Origin: JAJTHY01 sp964458795
GTDB lineage: Bacteria > Pseudomonadota > Alphaproteobacteria > Rickettsiales > Midichloriaceae
Direction of reading: 5' to 3'
Length of the DNA: 23,914 bases
Assembly (NCBI GenBank): GCA_964458795.1
Contig: CAYWJW010000022.1
Span: 1 to 23,914, forward strand
This document shows, in pieces, positions 1 through 7,382 of the stretch. The notes under the pieces are model-generated. The model made no database searches, was not told the DNA's origin, and saw only the letters and a list, made by a program, of their open reading frames with translations. Within the stretch, counting starts at the first letter, position 1, and each line of letters opens with the position of its first letter. A program made the translations under genes and the position numbers.

Positions 1-154
1 GATTCTTTTCGCCATACAGAATTGGGAGCAAAGCATTATTTTCAAACTTTAAGCTTACTGAACTATCCATATATGGCACTCATATTTTCTATCTTATATT
101 TTTATTATACTGCAGATTGTAGGGGGTATGGAAGTACTAATACAAAATAATTTA
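1..154 (+). other. Window edge, upstream spacer with possible gene tail
   Basis: Frame +1 is open from the first base to a TAA at 148-150 (49 codons). This could be the 3' end of a gene lying to the left. The last third of that frame runs through a dispersed repeat (about 86-152), and 49 open codons can arise by chance, so a coding claim is weak. No other start with a ribosome site was seen. Confidence 0.2.
86..152 (+). repeat. Dispersed ~70-bp repeat, copy 1 (degenerate)
   Basis: This copy carries the two anchors of the family: TATCTTATATTT...TTATAC, then 17 nt, then ATGGAAGT followed by an A-rich CAAAATAATTT. Four related copies lie at about 2886-2955 (+), 8721-8792 (+), 21412-21488 (-) and 22851-22923 (-). 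It lies just upstream of the promoter of the first small gene. The alignment was made by eye. Confidence 0.55.
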
Positions 155-183
155 TTGCCAGAGCTTAATATTTCTGCTACAAG
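155..183 (+). promoter_or_regulatory. Promoter of small gene 1
   Basis: TTGCCA (155-160), a 17-nt spacer and TACAAG (178-183) resemble a sigma-70 promoter. The start codon follows 30 nt later. The same arrangement precedes the two other small genes (628-656 and 1231-1259), which is the main support for this call. Confidence 0.5.
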
Positions 184-213
184 CCCCATCGCAACTTTAT
201 AAAGAGGTCTAAA

Positions 214-351
214 ATGTCATCTAGCAATGAACCCAATACAACACTTCCTGTTGACCCTACCCAGCCAGTAGAGCCTTCTTCTATTGACTTGGGTTCTAAT
301 GTAAGCCCATTAGTTCCACCAGTTGAACCTAATTCTGATTCAGCTGAGTAA
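214..351 (+). CDS. Small Pro/Ser/Glu-rich protein, family member 1
   Basis: The 45-residue product begins MSSSNEPNTT and ends NSDSAE. It is acidic and disordered in character, with spaced Pro-Val-Asp/Glu-Pro motifs and no cysteine, signal peptide or membrane segment. The start is set by GAGG six nucleotides before the ATG, the same spacing as in the genes at 688 and 1289. The promoter at 155-183 and the leader (AACTTTATAAAGAGG) also match those genes. A longer open frame on the opposite strand covers the same DNA, but it lacks comparable signals. Function is unknown. A secreted effector or regulatory peptide is possible, but nothing in the sequence proves it. Confidence 0.6.
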   Translation: MSSSNEPNTTLPVDPTQPVEPSSIDLGSNVSPLVPPVEPNSDSAE

Positions 352-373
352 TCTACCTCGGTTATAATCAATA

Positions 374-534
374 ATACCAATTCCAGTAAATAACTGTACA
401 TATGCGCTTCATCTTTTGATTTTTTTAGTCGCCACTGAAAACCCAAAATATGTAGAATATTATGGGCTTTCAGCGACTTCCCAAAAAATCAAAATTTATC
501 ACGCTTCTGTACAGTTATTTACTGGAATTGGTAT
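374..534. mobile_element. MITE-like element with 27-bp perfect terminal inverted repeats
   Basis: Positions 374-400 and 508-534 are perfect inverted repeats of 27 bp. Inside lies a second complementary pair, 414-425 with 483-494 (12 bp). A third, 427-445 with 463-478, is interrupted and has one mismatch; it closes on a 17-nt loop at 446-462. The whole 161-bp unit can therefore fold into one long hairpin. There is no transposase gene inside. The outermost TA dinucleotides (375-376 and 532-533) would fit TA target duplication, as used by IS630/Tc1-mariner elements; that family link is inference. It sits between small gene 1 and the terminator at 535-567. A 16-bp match to its left end recurs at 1414-1429. 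Confidence 0.7.
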
Positions 535-567
535 AAAAAGGGTCGTCCAAACGGGCGGCCTTTTTTT
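535..567 (+). terminator. Rho-independent terminator
   Basis: An 8-bp stem (541-548 with 553-560, including G-U pairs) has a 4-nt AAAC loop and is followed by seven T. It is preceded by AAAAAG, so it could act in both directions. It probably served small gene 1 before the MITE-like element separated the two. Confidence 0.8.
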
Positions 568-627
568 ATGCCCAGTTTTTAAAGTTTGCTATTATGTAAA
601 GAAATTGCTTAAAGCATTCTTTTTCTA

Positions 628-656
628 TTGCCTAATGAAGTAGTTTCTAATATAAG
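628..656 (+). promoter_or_regulatory. Promoter of small gene 2
   Basis: TTGCCT (628-633), a 17-nt spacer and TATAAG (651-656) lie 31 nt before the ATG at 688. This is the best sigma-70 match of the three small-gene promoters. Confidence 0.6.
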
Positions 657-687
657 CTTGTCTCACAACTTTTATAAGAGGCATAAA

Positions 688-1164
688 ATGACGATTCCAA
701 CAGAAACAACAATTGATTCGACCACTGAAGCACAAACTTTTTTTGACCTAGCTACTGCTTACTACAACCCTGAAATCATAGCGAAATATGTTGCTGATTG
801 CGAATTGAACTCGGCTAATATTGTGGAGAAAGAAGAAAGCATAGTGGAAGACTTTAATAAGACTCAGGTTCCAGTACTGGAAGCTTTAGCTGCTGAAAAA
901 GGCATTACTCCTAGTGCTACCGACTTCGATTCTGCTAAAGCACTATTCTTTTCTCAGGTAGTTAAAGCAGTTGAGCCTTTAGAAGTTACTGCTTTAGAAC
1001 AGACCGATAGCGATATTGAAGAAGTGGCTAGCGAAGATTCTACTGTGGTTGCTGAAGACACTGCTTCTGATATCGAAACTATAGAAGTGGCTGATCAAGG
1101 TTCTATTGAAACTGTAGCTGATGAACTGGTTATACCTACAACTTCTACTGATGTGGAAGCTTAA
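688..1164 (+). CDS. Acidic low-complexity protein, family member 2
   Basis: The start at 688 (MTIPTETTID) is preferred over an in-frame ATG 20 codons upstream. It has GAGG at the six-nucleotide spacing used by its neighbours, and the upstream ATG lies at the promoter itself. The product is 158 aa. Residues 1-95 look helical and globular. The tail from about residue 100 is strongly acidic with imperfect repeats (SDIEEVASED, SDIETIEVAD, IETVADE). There is one cysteine and no membrane segment or signal peptide. The stretch around LAAEKGITPSATDFDSA faintly recalls Nif11-type leader helices, but this is not enough for an assignment. A terminator follows immediately. Function is unknown. Confidence 0.75.
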   Translation: MTIPTETTIDSTTEAQTFFDLATAYYNPEIIAKYVADCELNSANIVEKEESIVEDFNKTQVPVLEALAAEKGITPSATDFDSAKALFFSQVVKAVEPLEVTALEQTDSDIEEVASEDSTVVAEDTASDIETIEVADQGSIETVADELVIPTTSTDVEA

Positions 1165-1172
1165 GTACCAAT

Positions 1173-1210
1173 AAAAAGAAAGGTCGCATATTTAAGCGAC
1201 CTTTCTTTTT
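1173..1210. terminator. Strong bidirectional rho-independent terminator
   Basis: A perfect 15-bp stem (1173-1187 with 1196-1210) closes an 8-nt loop. It reads A-rich on the 5' side and ends in TTTCTTTTT. It begins 8 nt after the stop codon of the gene ending at 1164. Confidence 0.9.
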
Positions 1211-1230
1211 AAGCTAATGCATTATTTTTA

Positions 1231-1259
1231 TTGTGCAAATTTCAAGCTGATGCTACAAA
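1231..1259 (+). promoter_or_regulatory. Promoter of small gene 3
   Basis: TTGTGC (1231-1236), a 17-nt spacer and TACAAA (1254-1259) lie 29 nt before the ATG at 1289. The architecture is the same as at 155-183 and 628-656. Confidence 0.5.
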
Positions 1260-1288
1260 ATTATCATAACTTATAAATGAGGCCGCCT

Positions 1289-1414
1289 ATGGATCCTAAA
1301 GATGTAGTTAATGAAGGTTGTGAAGCTATAAATATGGGGGAACAACCTCTGGTTCAGCCTATGGAATCTGAAGCTCAAGGATGGGTACAATACCTATACT
1401 CGTTCATTGTGTAA
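1289..1414 (+). CDS. Small protein, family member 3, possibly truncated
   Basis: The 41-residue product runs from MDPKDVVNEG to a hydrophobic end, WVQYLYSFIV. The start has GAGG six nucleotides upstream and the AACTTATAAA leader shared with the two genes before it. The TAA stop (1412-1414) ends on the first base of a 16-bp match to the left end of the element at 374-534. The original gene may therefore have been longer and been cut by an insertion and later deletion (inference). Function is unknown. Support is the promoter and leader similarity, not protein homology. Confidence 0.5.
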   Translation: MDPKDVVNEGCEAINMGEQPLVQPMESEAQGWVQYLYSFIV

Positions 1415-1436
1415 TACCAATTCCAGTAATTGGTAT
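1414..1436. repeat. Short palindrome, remnant of the MITE-like element
   Basis: A 9-bp perfect stem (1414-1422 with 1428-1436) closes a 5-nt loop. Positions 1414-1429 equal the first 16 bases of the element at 374-534, and 1428-1436 equal its last 9 bases. This looks like an internally deleted copy that lost its middle. It lies between small gene 3 and the 3' end of the terminase gene. Confidence 0.65.
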
Positions 1437-1453
1437 AAGTAAGACCTTAATCT

Positions 1454-2866
1454 TCATATAATTCTCATGTTCCCGATGTCGGCATGTCTGGTTCGCATCC
1501 ATTCTAAAAACTGAGTGGTTGAGTCTACTATGTCGTCGTGATCTGCATTTGGGAAATTGGTGATCTCCTGTTCATAAGCCGCAAGCCAAGAGGCCTTTTG
1601 CGGCAATATGATTTTGCCACTTTCAAATAAACTAGAAACAGACAGCAAGCGAAGAAATTTATCTTTTGTAGGCACAATTGGAATTATAGGCAGAATAGTC
1701 TTTTGTTTAAGCTCTTGTATCAACGCCTGACCGGATGATTTATCCTCAATCAAAATAGCACTTGGAGTATAATTGGCTGCAGCAGTTAAAACTGCACTTT
1801 TCAATTCCGGGAATTCCAACTTTTGACGCACCATATCAATTAAGTAGTATTTGTTATCCTTTACGCCCCATGTAGTACCAACGCTATAGTCATGAATGCG
1901 CTTAATTTTTACAGCACAATCCCAACTCTGATAAATACATTCCCAGCTTTCTGGCATTTCACCTACCCTTATAAGCCAAGAATATTTTATGATACCACCC
2001 TTGATAGCTATTGGCTCCTGCAAATATTGAGCATTGAATCCATATGAACCTAACTCTAGCTTTGCCATTTCTATTTCATCTAGATTTTCACGTTTGGGAT
2101 TAAGCAACTCTCCTGCTTTTCTCAAGTAGATAAAATCATCAAACTTATAAGTGATAGCTTCACTAATAACTGCTGGTAATTTCAAATGGAGCCAGTGTTT
2201 CTTTTTAAGCAAATGTCCGGATAAATCACTACTATGAAGCCTTTGCATAACAATGATAATAGTACCCTTTTTTTTATCATTAAGCCGTGTTGCAAAAGTT
2301 TGATCGAACCAATTGAGAGCATGCGTCCTTTCAAGCTCACTGGCCGCCTGAAGCGGGGTATGTGGATCATCTACAATAAGTATATCAGCTCCCTCGCCGG
2401 TTAATGTTCCATCAATTGAGGTGGCAAACCGAAAGCCATTTTTTGTTGTGATGAACTTATGTTTCCCATTTGAACCACGCCTAATGCGCGCTTCTGGAAA
2501 TTGCTCTTTATACCAATCTGTACGCATGATAAGTCTACATTCTTCTGAATGTTTTATACTTAAAGCCTGCGAATAACTCGCAACAATTATACGCTTAGTA
2601 GGCTCTATGCCCAAAAGCCAAGCGGGCCAAGCAACACTGATTATCGTAGATTTAAGCGAACGCGGTGGAATATTGATGATCAAGCGCTTAATGGACCCAC
2701 TTGAGGCAGCCTTAAGATAATTTATGATCAAGTCCACATGCCAGTTATCAACAAATTTAATATTGGGGTTCAAAGTTTGAAAAGATTTAATAACAAAGCT
2801 CTTTAAATTATCATGAGCAAATTTTTCAAGTGAATTAGTAACAGAATTTTGTTCATTTACTTTCAT
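1454..2866 (-). CDS. Phage terminase large subunit (TerL), orphan
   Basis: The 470-aa protein has the two domains of a DNA-packaging motor. The ATPase part shows a Walker A-type loop PPRSLKST (residues 67-74), Walker B ILIVDDP (162-168) and a coupling segment IIIVMQRLHSSD (203-214). The nuclease part shows candidate metal ligands in QSWDCA (Asp316), LIEDKSSG (Glu374/Asp375) and ADHDDIVD (Asp442, Asp444, Asp445). Length and motifs look complete. The ATG at 2866 is preceded by GAGAG at 9 nt. In a phage this protein cuts and pumps DNA into the prohead. Here no portal, capsid or small terminase gene adjoins it, so it is either a relic, part of a dispersed gene-transfer-agent-like set, or the edge of a degraded prophage. 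Confidence 0.9.
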   Translation of the reverse strand: MKVNEQNSVTNSLEKFAHDNLKSFVIKSFQTLNPNIKFVDNWHVDLIINYLKAASSGSIKRLIINIPPRSLKSTIISVAWPAWLLGIEPTKRIIVASYSQALSIKHSEECRLIMRTDWYKEQFPEARIRRGSNGKHKFITTKNGFRFATSIDGTLTGEGADILIVDDPHTPLQAASELERTHALNWFDQTFATRLNDKKKGTIIIVMQRLHSSDLSGHLLKKKHWLHLKLPAVISEAITYKFDDFIYLRKAGELLNPKRENLDEIEMAKLELGSYGFNAQYLQEPIAIKGGIIKYSWLIRVGEMPESWECIYQSWDCAVKIKRIHDYSVGTTWGVKDNKYYLIDMVRQKLEFPELKSAVLTAAANYTPSAILIEDKSSGQALIQELKQKTILPIIPIVPTKDKFLRLLSVSSLFESGKIILPQKASWLAAYEQEITNFPNADHDDIVDSTTQFLEWMRTRHADIGNMRII

Positions 2867-2885
2867 AAAACAGTACTCTCTTTTA

Positions 2886-2955
2886 TATATCTTATTATAT
2901 TATACCTAACTGCTAATGATGAATGGAAGTACATGAGTAAAATTATTTTGAAAAA
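2886..2955 (+). repeat. Dispersed ~70-bp repeat, copy 2, overlapping the pepP start
   Basis: It has TATCTTAT...TTATAC, then 17 nt, then ATGGAAGT, as in the other copies; the T-rich part is 4 nt shorter. Here GGAAG acts as the ribosome site of pepP, and the A/T-rich 3' end of the repeat lies inside the first codons (ATGAGTAAAATTATTTTG). This is the most diverged copy, so common descent is inferred. Confidence 0.45.
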
Positions 2956-4666
2956 CTTGAAAGCCCAGATAAAAAGCCATAAGCTAGCTGGCTTTGTCAT
3001 ACCATCTACCGATGAATTTCAAAATGAATATGTACCATCGTCTTTAAATCGCCTAAGATACGTCACTGGTTTTACTGGATCTAATGGCGTTGCAATCATT
3101 GGGCTTAATAAAAGCGCCTTCTTTACCGACGGGCGATACCTACTCCAAGCTAGGGAACAATTAGATAAAAGCTTTCAGGTACTTGATATTGGCGCTAAGG
3201 CTTCATGCGATTGGTTTGACATCGGGCTTAAAAAAGGTGATAGACTAGGCTATGACCCAATGTTGCACTCCAAAGATAATCTTGCTTATTATGAAAAGCT
3301 TGGCAAGAAGTATGGCTTCACAATGCAAGCAGTACCCAACCTAGTTGATAAAATCTGGCAGAGAGATGATATTAAGGCAGAACATGCCTATCAACTTGCA
3401 ATTAAATACGCAGGCCGAAGTACAGCTGACAAAATAAAGCAGGTACTATCTAGAATGGATGAGAAAGCCACTCACCTACTTATAACTAACCCGGATGCAA
3501 TTTGTTGGCTGCTTAATATAAGAGGAGCGGATATAGAGTATACTCCATTCCTACTCAGCTTTGCCATACTCAGGCGTGATGGCAAAATTGATTTATTTAC
3601 AGACCCACGCAAAGTTGGATTCAAGCTGCAAGCAGTAGAAGTGCTGGAGCTAGATAAAATTTATACTGGCCTTGAAAAATTAGGAAAAGATAAGAACACT
3701 CGTGTGCAGCTGGATGCTGGGCGAGCGCCAGTTAAGTTTTTACATTTACTAGGAGATAAGGCCTTGCTTGCTCCCAACCCTATTGAGCTGCTTAAAGCTT
3801 GTAAGAATGCCACTGAGATACAAGGTTTTAGAAAAGCACATGAACTGGATGGCCTAGCACTTGGCAGGTTTATCTATTGGCTTTATAAAAATACAGGCAG
3901 CATTACTGAACTAGAAGCTGCTCAAAAACTATTAGAATTTAGAGAAGAGTGCAAACAATTTGTTTATCCAAGCTTTGCTACTATATCTGCTTATGGCTCT
4001 CATGCATCTATCATACATTACCAACCATCTTCAGAATCCGATTGTAGGATAGGAAAGAGTAACTTTTACCTACTGGATTCAGGTGGGCAATATTATTGGG
4101 GTACAACCGATGTTACGCGTACTATGCACCTTGGTAAGCCTAGCCGAAGGCAGAAGCATCTATTTACCTTGGTTCTCAAAGGACATATACGCCTTGCTAA
4201 AGCTAAGTTCCCAAAAGGCACAAATGGCGCACATTTAGATGCACTTGCTCGTAGCGCTCTATGGCAGGAAGGATTAGACTTTGCACATGGTACCGGACAT
4301 GGAGTTGGTCATTTCCTATCAGTTCATGAAGGCCCGCATCGCATCTCCAAAAGCTTTGCCAGTGCTGTTGCATTAGAGCCTGGCATGATAGTTTCTAATG
4401 AACCTGGTTATTATGAGGATGGAAAACTGGGCATTAGGATTGAGAGTTTGCTATTAGTTAAAGAGGCTAAGAATAGAAATTACTTAGAGTTTGAAACACT
4501 AACTCTCGCACCTATTCAGCACAGCCTAATAGACTATAAGATGCTTGATAAGGATGAAGCAGCCTGGCTAGATAATTACCAAAGGAAGGTGCTTGCAGTT
4601 TTTGGTCTCACGCTTCCAAAGGCTGAGCTGGTATGGCTTGTAAAGTATATGGGGTTAAAGCAATAA
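2933..4666 (+). CDS. pepP: Xaa-Pro aminopeptidase (aminopeptidase P, M24B)
   Basis: This cytosolic dimetal peptidase removes the N-terminal residue before a proline. The 577-aa product has the long layout of two creatinase-like N-domains, an M24 pita-bread domain and a C-terminal extension, as in bacterial and eukaryotic APP1-type enzymes. The metal ligands are visible: Asp382 (LLDSGG), Asp393 (TTDVTRT), His456 (HGTGHGVGH), Glu490 (SNEPGYYED) and Glu504 (RIESLL). I chose ATG 2933 (MSKIILKN), with GGAAG just upstream. An in-frame ATG at 2849 would add 28 hydrophobic residues and overlap the terminase start. The gene is divergent from the terminase and convergent with the photolyase, 24 nt away. 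Confidence 0.93.
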   Translation: MSKIILKNLKAQIKSHKLAGFVIPSTDEFQNEYVPSSLNRLRYVTGFTGSNGVAIIGLNKSAFFTDGRYLLQAREQLDKSFQVLDIGAKASCDWFDIGLKKGDRLGYDPMLHSKDNLAYYEKLGKKYGFTMQAVPNLVDKIWQRDDIKAEHAYQLAIKYAGRSTADKIKQVLSRMDEKATHLLITNPDAICWLLNIRGADIEYTPFLLSFAILRRDGKIDLFTDPRKVGFKLQAVEVLELDKIYTGLEKLGKDKNTRVQLDAGRAPVKFLHLLGDKALLAPNPIELLKACKNATEIQGFRKAHELDGLALGRFIYWLYKNTGSITELEAAQKLLEFREECKQFVYPSFATISAYGSHASIIHYQPSSESDCRIGKSNFYLLDSGGQYYWGTTDVTRTMHLGKPSRRQKHLFTLVLKGHIRLAKAKFPKGTNGAHLDALARSALWQEGLDFAHGTGHGVGHFLSVHEGPHRISKSFASAVALEPGMIVSNEPGYYEDGKLGIRIESLLLVKEAKNRNYLEFETLTLAPIQHSLIDYKMLDKDEAAWLDNYQRKVLAVFGLTLPKAELVWLVKYMGLKQ

Positions 4667-4690
4667 TTAGCTAAGTCAGTATAAAATTAG

Positions 4691-6073
4691 CTATAGAGCT
4701 CGGTAAGCGCTCAGTGCTTTTGCTCTTGAAACGCTAAGCTCTACTATAGGTTTAGGGTAATTTTTTCCTAGGGTAACTTCAGCCGCTTTTAAAACATCTA
4801 TAGGAGCTTTCCAAGGTTCAAATAAAAATTTATTTGGTAGGTTCGCAAGCTCAGGTACAAAACTACGAGTATAATTACCGAGGGGATCGAATTTCTTCCC
4901 TTGGATGGTTGGATTAAAGACTCTAAAGTATGGCGCAGCATCTGCACCTGAACCTGCCACCCACTGCCAGTTTGCACTATTGTTTGCAGTATCTGCATCT
5001 ACTAGATGATCAGAAAACCAATCCGCTCCATGATGCCAGTGCATTAGCAAGTTTTTTACTAGAAAAGACGCAACCACCATCCTCACTCGATTATGCATAT
5101 AGCCAGTTTTAATAAGTTCACGCATACCAGCATCCACAAGAGGATAACCCGTCTGACCATGTTGCCAAGCCTGCAGTAAATCTACATCATAGTGCCATGG
5201 AAATTGGTCAAACTTGGCTTGGTAATTCTTTACAGGTAGCTCTGGAAAGTGATAAAGCTGATAATAGGAAAACTCACGCCACGCAAGTTCGCTTAAAAAG
5301 CAATTTAAATCCTCATGCCATTTTTCCATGGATCCTTTGGTGATTGCACTTTGCCATACTTGGTTTGGAGAGATTTCACCAAAATGCAAATGTGGTGATA
5401 GCTTTGAGGTACACGATCTATCAGGATAATTTCTACCTTCTTTATATCCAAACATCTGATTATCTAAAAACTCTAATAGCTTCTTCTGTGCCTCCTCTTC
5501 ACCTACTTTCCAATTCAGATTATTCTGAGATACTAAAGTTAAGAGCTCCATTGAGTTTGAAGCCTTCTTAAGTTCTAATTTATCTGGCTTGGATAGCACC
5601 TCTCTTACATTTCCTATCTTTCTACAGCGTTGGTAAAAAGGTGTGTAAATCTTATATATACTACCGTCATCTTTAAGAACATCCCATGGCTCCCAAAGTA
5701 GCGACGCGTTGAAGCTCTTGCATTCTATGCCCATATTACGTAAAAGCTTATCTACTGCACAATCTTCTCGGATTTGCCATTGTTCATAACATCTATTCCA
5801 ATAAACTGCCTCTATACTATGTTCCTCAGCTATTTTTGTTATGACTTTTTTACAGTTTCCAAAATAGATATTAAGCTTACCAGATAAATCCTTATTGAGA
5901 TTGTCCAAGGAGCGTTGTAGCCACCACTTACTGGCTTTACCTAGCTTGCAGCGGGATTCATCATAAATATAAATAGGCATTACAACTCCTCTCCTAGCAG
6001 CTTCAAATAGCGCCGGATTATCTGATATCCTAAGATCTTGTCGGAACCATAAAACTATAATTTTTTTGTTCAT
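4691..6073 (-). CDS. phrB: Class I deoxyribodipyrimidine photolyase
   Basis: It repairs cyclobutane pyrimidine dimers by light-driven electron transfer from FAD. The 460-aa protein starts MNKKIIVLWFRQDLRISDNP, the usual antenna-domain N-terminus. The FAD domain carries TSKLSPHLHFGEISP, GYPLVDAGMREL, YMHNRVRMVVASFL and NWQWVAGSGADAAPYF, all typical of class I CPD photolyases. The start is at 6073 (GGA 4 nt upstream). An in-frame extension of 32 residues to 6169 is rejected because it precedes the conserved N-terminus and overlaps the ATPase gene. That gene ends 16 nt upstream at 6090, so the two may be cotranscribed. A photolyase suggests exposure to light at some stage, or recent ancestry outside strict host tissue (inference). 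Confidence 0.93.
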   Translation of the reverse strand: MNKKIIVLWFRQDLRISDNPALFEAARRGVVMPIYIYDESRCKLGKASKWWLQRSLDNLNKDLSGKLNIYFGNCKKVITKIAEEHSIEAVYWNRCYEQWQIREDCAVDKLLRNMGIECKSFNASLLWEPWDVLKDDGSIYKIYTPFYQRCRKIGNVREVLSKPDKLELKKASNSMELLTLVSQNNLNWKVGEEEAQKKLLEFLDNQMFGYKEGRNYPDRSCTSKLSPHLHFGEISPNQVWQSAITKGSMEKWHEDLNCFLSELAWREFSYYQLYHFPELPVKNYQAKFDQFPWHYDVDLLQAWQHGQTGYPLVDAGMRELIKTGYMHNRVRMVVASFLVKNLLMHWHHGADWFSDHLVDADTANNSANWQWVAGSGADAAPYFRVFNPTIQGKKFDPLGNYTRSFVPELANLPNKFLFEPWKAPIDVLKAAEVTLGKNYPKPIVELSVSRAKALSAYRAL

Positions 6074-6089
6074 TATATCCAAGCTAAGA

Positions 6090-7301
6090 TTAATAAAGAA
6101 AACCAAACAAATAAAGTGGCAATGTTTTATGGCTTGGATGTAGAATACCATCTTTGACAACAAAAGCATTTTGATTACCTTTTATCTGACGGTGACTTTT
6201 GTGTTTTCCACCGATTTCGAAATAGTGATCTTCAATAACATAATCCCCCATTTTGCTATAAAATACTGATAAATTAGCATTAGCGACAGATTGTAGAAAA
6301 AATAGTTCGCGGCTAGTACCAATAGCTAGATCTTCGCCTAAATAACTATTGAGTGCTGTTAACAACGTCGTATTATCAATAAAAACTTTTGTGGGAAGAC
6401 GTAGTAATTTATTACCTCCTGATTCTATAGTAATCACTCTAATCAGCATAATTTCAGTTAAAATTTCCAAATAGAAATGCGCAGTTTTATTGTCGATTTG
6501 GAGATTTTTAGCAAGGTTATTGACAGAAAATTCTCCAGGGGGAATAGTAGCAAGAAAATTTAATATACGCTTAAAATATACCAAATTCTGTGTTTTTAAT
6601 TGATAAAAATTGGCAATATCCTGATATACAGCCTTATCAATGCTTTGGTGTACTTTATCGTAAAATCCTTGTACATCCTCTTGATAGTAAGGATAGTAAC
6701 CATAAGCTAGATAATCTTGAAAATGCCCCAGTAACATTGGTGTTTTTGAAATAGTGTTTGCAGTCTTATCAGGATGATTAATTACATTATCAAAAGAAAT
6801 TGTTGGTTGTGTTTGCCCGCAGTAAAAATTTAAGTATTCACGAAATGAAAGTCCATACAGAGTATGCAACTTTGCACGGCGTGAAAGGTCATAACTACCT
6901 TTAACCAAATCAATGCTAGAACTTCCTGAAAATACGACTTTAATCTTGGGAAAAGAATCATAAATATTTTTTAATTCTTGATTCCAATTCTGATAACGGT
7001 GGATTTCATCAATAAAAAAATAATCAATGCCCTCATAGCGATAAAGATAAGCAATGAACTCAAACAGCAGATTTTCTTGGAAATAAATATTATCTGCTGA
7101 TACATAAAAGGCTTTACTGCCACTTGGCATCTTTTGTTTAATAAGTTGAAGCATTAAGGTAGTTTTACCAACTCCACGAGCTCCTACAATTCCTGTAAGC
7201 CGACTATTAAGATCAACTTGATCGAAGAGATAACGGTGCTTATCAGTTGCAACTTCATTAAGCAAACCATGGTAGATCTCACGTAAAAAATCAATATTCA
7301 A
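6090..7301 (-). CDS. AAA-type ATPase with C-terminal DUF4143 domain
   Basis: The 403-aa protein has Walker A GARGVGKTT (residues 40-48), Walker B YFFIDEIHRY (94-102) and a sensor-like VVFSGSSSIDL (122-132). Its C-terminal ending, EIGGKHKSHRQIKGNQ...PLYLFGFLY, is typical of the DUF4143 family. These ATPases are common in accessory regions of bacteria and archaea; the biochemical role is unknown. The start codon is TTG (7299-7301), with GGAG seven nucleotides upstream; no better ATG start was seen. The photolyase gene follows 16 nt after the stop. Length fits the family and the gene looks intact. Confidence 0.88.
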   Translation of the reverse strand: MNIDFLREIYHGLLNEVATDKHRYLFDQVDLNSRLTGIVGARGVGKTTLMLQLIKQKMPSGSKAFYVSADNIYFQENLLFEFIAYLYRYEGIDYFFIDEIHRYQNWNQELKNIYDSFPKIKVVFSGSSSIDLVKGSYDLSRRAKLHTLYGLSFREYLNFYCGQTQPTISFDNVINHPDKTANTISKTPMLLGHFQDYLAYGYYPYYQEDVQGFYDKVHQSIDKAVYQDIANFYQLKTQNLVYFKRILNFLATIPPGEFSVNNLAKNLQIDNKTAHFYLEILTEIMLIRVITIESGGNKLLRLPTKVFIDNTTLLTALNSYLGEDLAIGTSRELFFLQSVANANLSVFYSKMGDYVIEDHYFEIGGKHKSHRQIKGNQNAFVVKDGILHPSHKTLPLYLFGFLY

Positions 7302-7382
7302 GACTGCACTCCAAAATATTTAGTCGATATCTAGAGTATAGTCTAAACCAATTTAGTTGTAAAGATTTGAGATATCCTTTTA

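Noticed and set aside
177..446. An 89-codon minus-strand frame opposite small gene 1
   Set aside because: It runs into the MITE-like element, lacks a ribosome site and mirrors the Pro/Glu repeats of the plus-strand gene, which does have promoter and GAGG.
416..643. A 75-codon plus-strand frame
   Set aside because: It starts inside the hairpin element and reads through a terminator; the composition is not protein-like.
628..687. An N-terminal extension of small gene 2 from an upstream ATG
   Set aside because: That region carries the promoter; the ATG at 688 has the spacing used by its two neighbours.
688..1164. A Nif11-type RiPP precursor
   Set aside because: Only a faint helix resemblance; no double-Gly site, no Cys/Ser/Thr core, and no modifying enzyme beside it.
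1454..2866. Calling the left side of the window a prophage
   Set aside because: Only the terminase is phage-like; no portal, capsid, tail or integrase gene and no attachment site were seen.
6074..6169. A 32-residue N-terminal extension of the photolyase
   Set aside because: The family N-terminus begins at the ATG at 6073, and the extension overlaps the ATPase gene.
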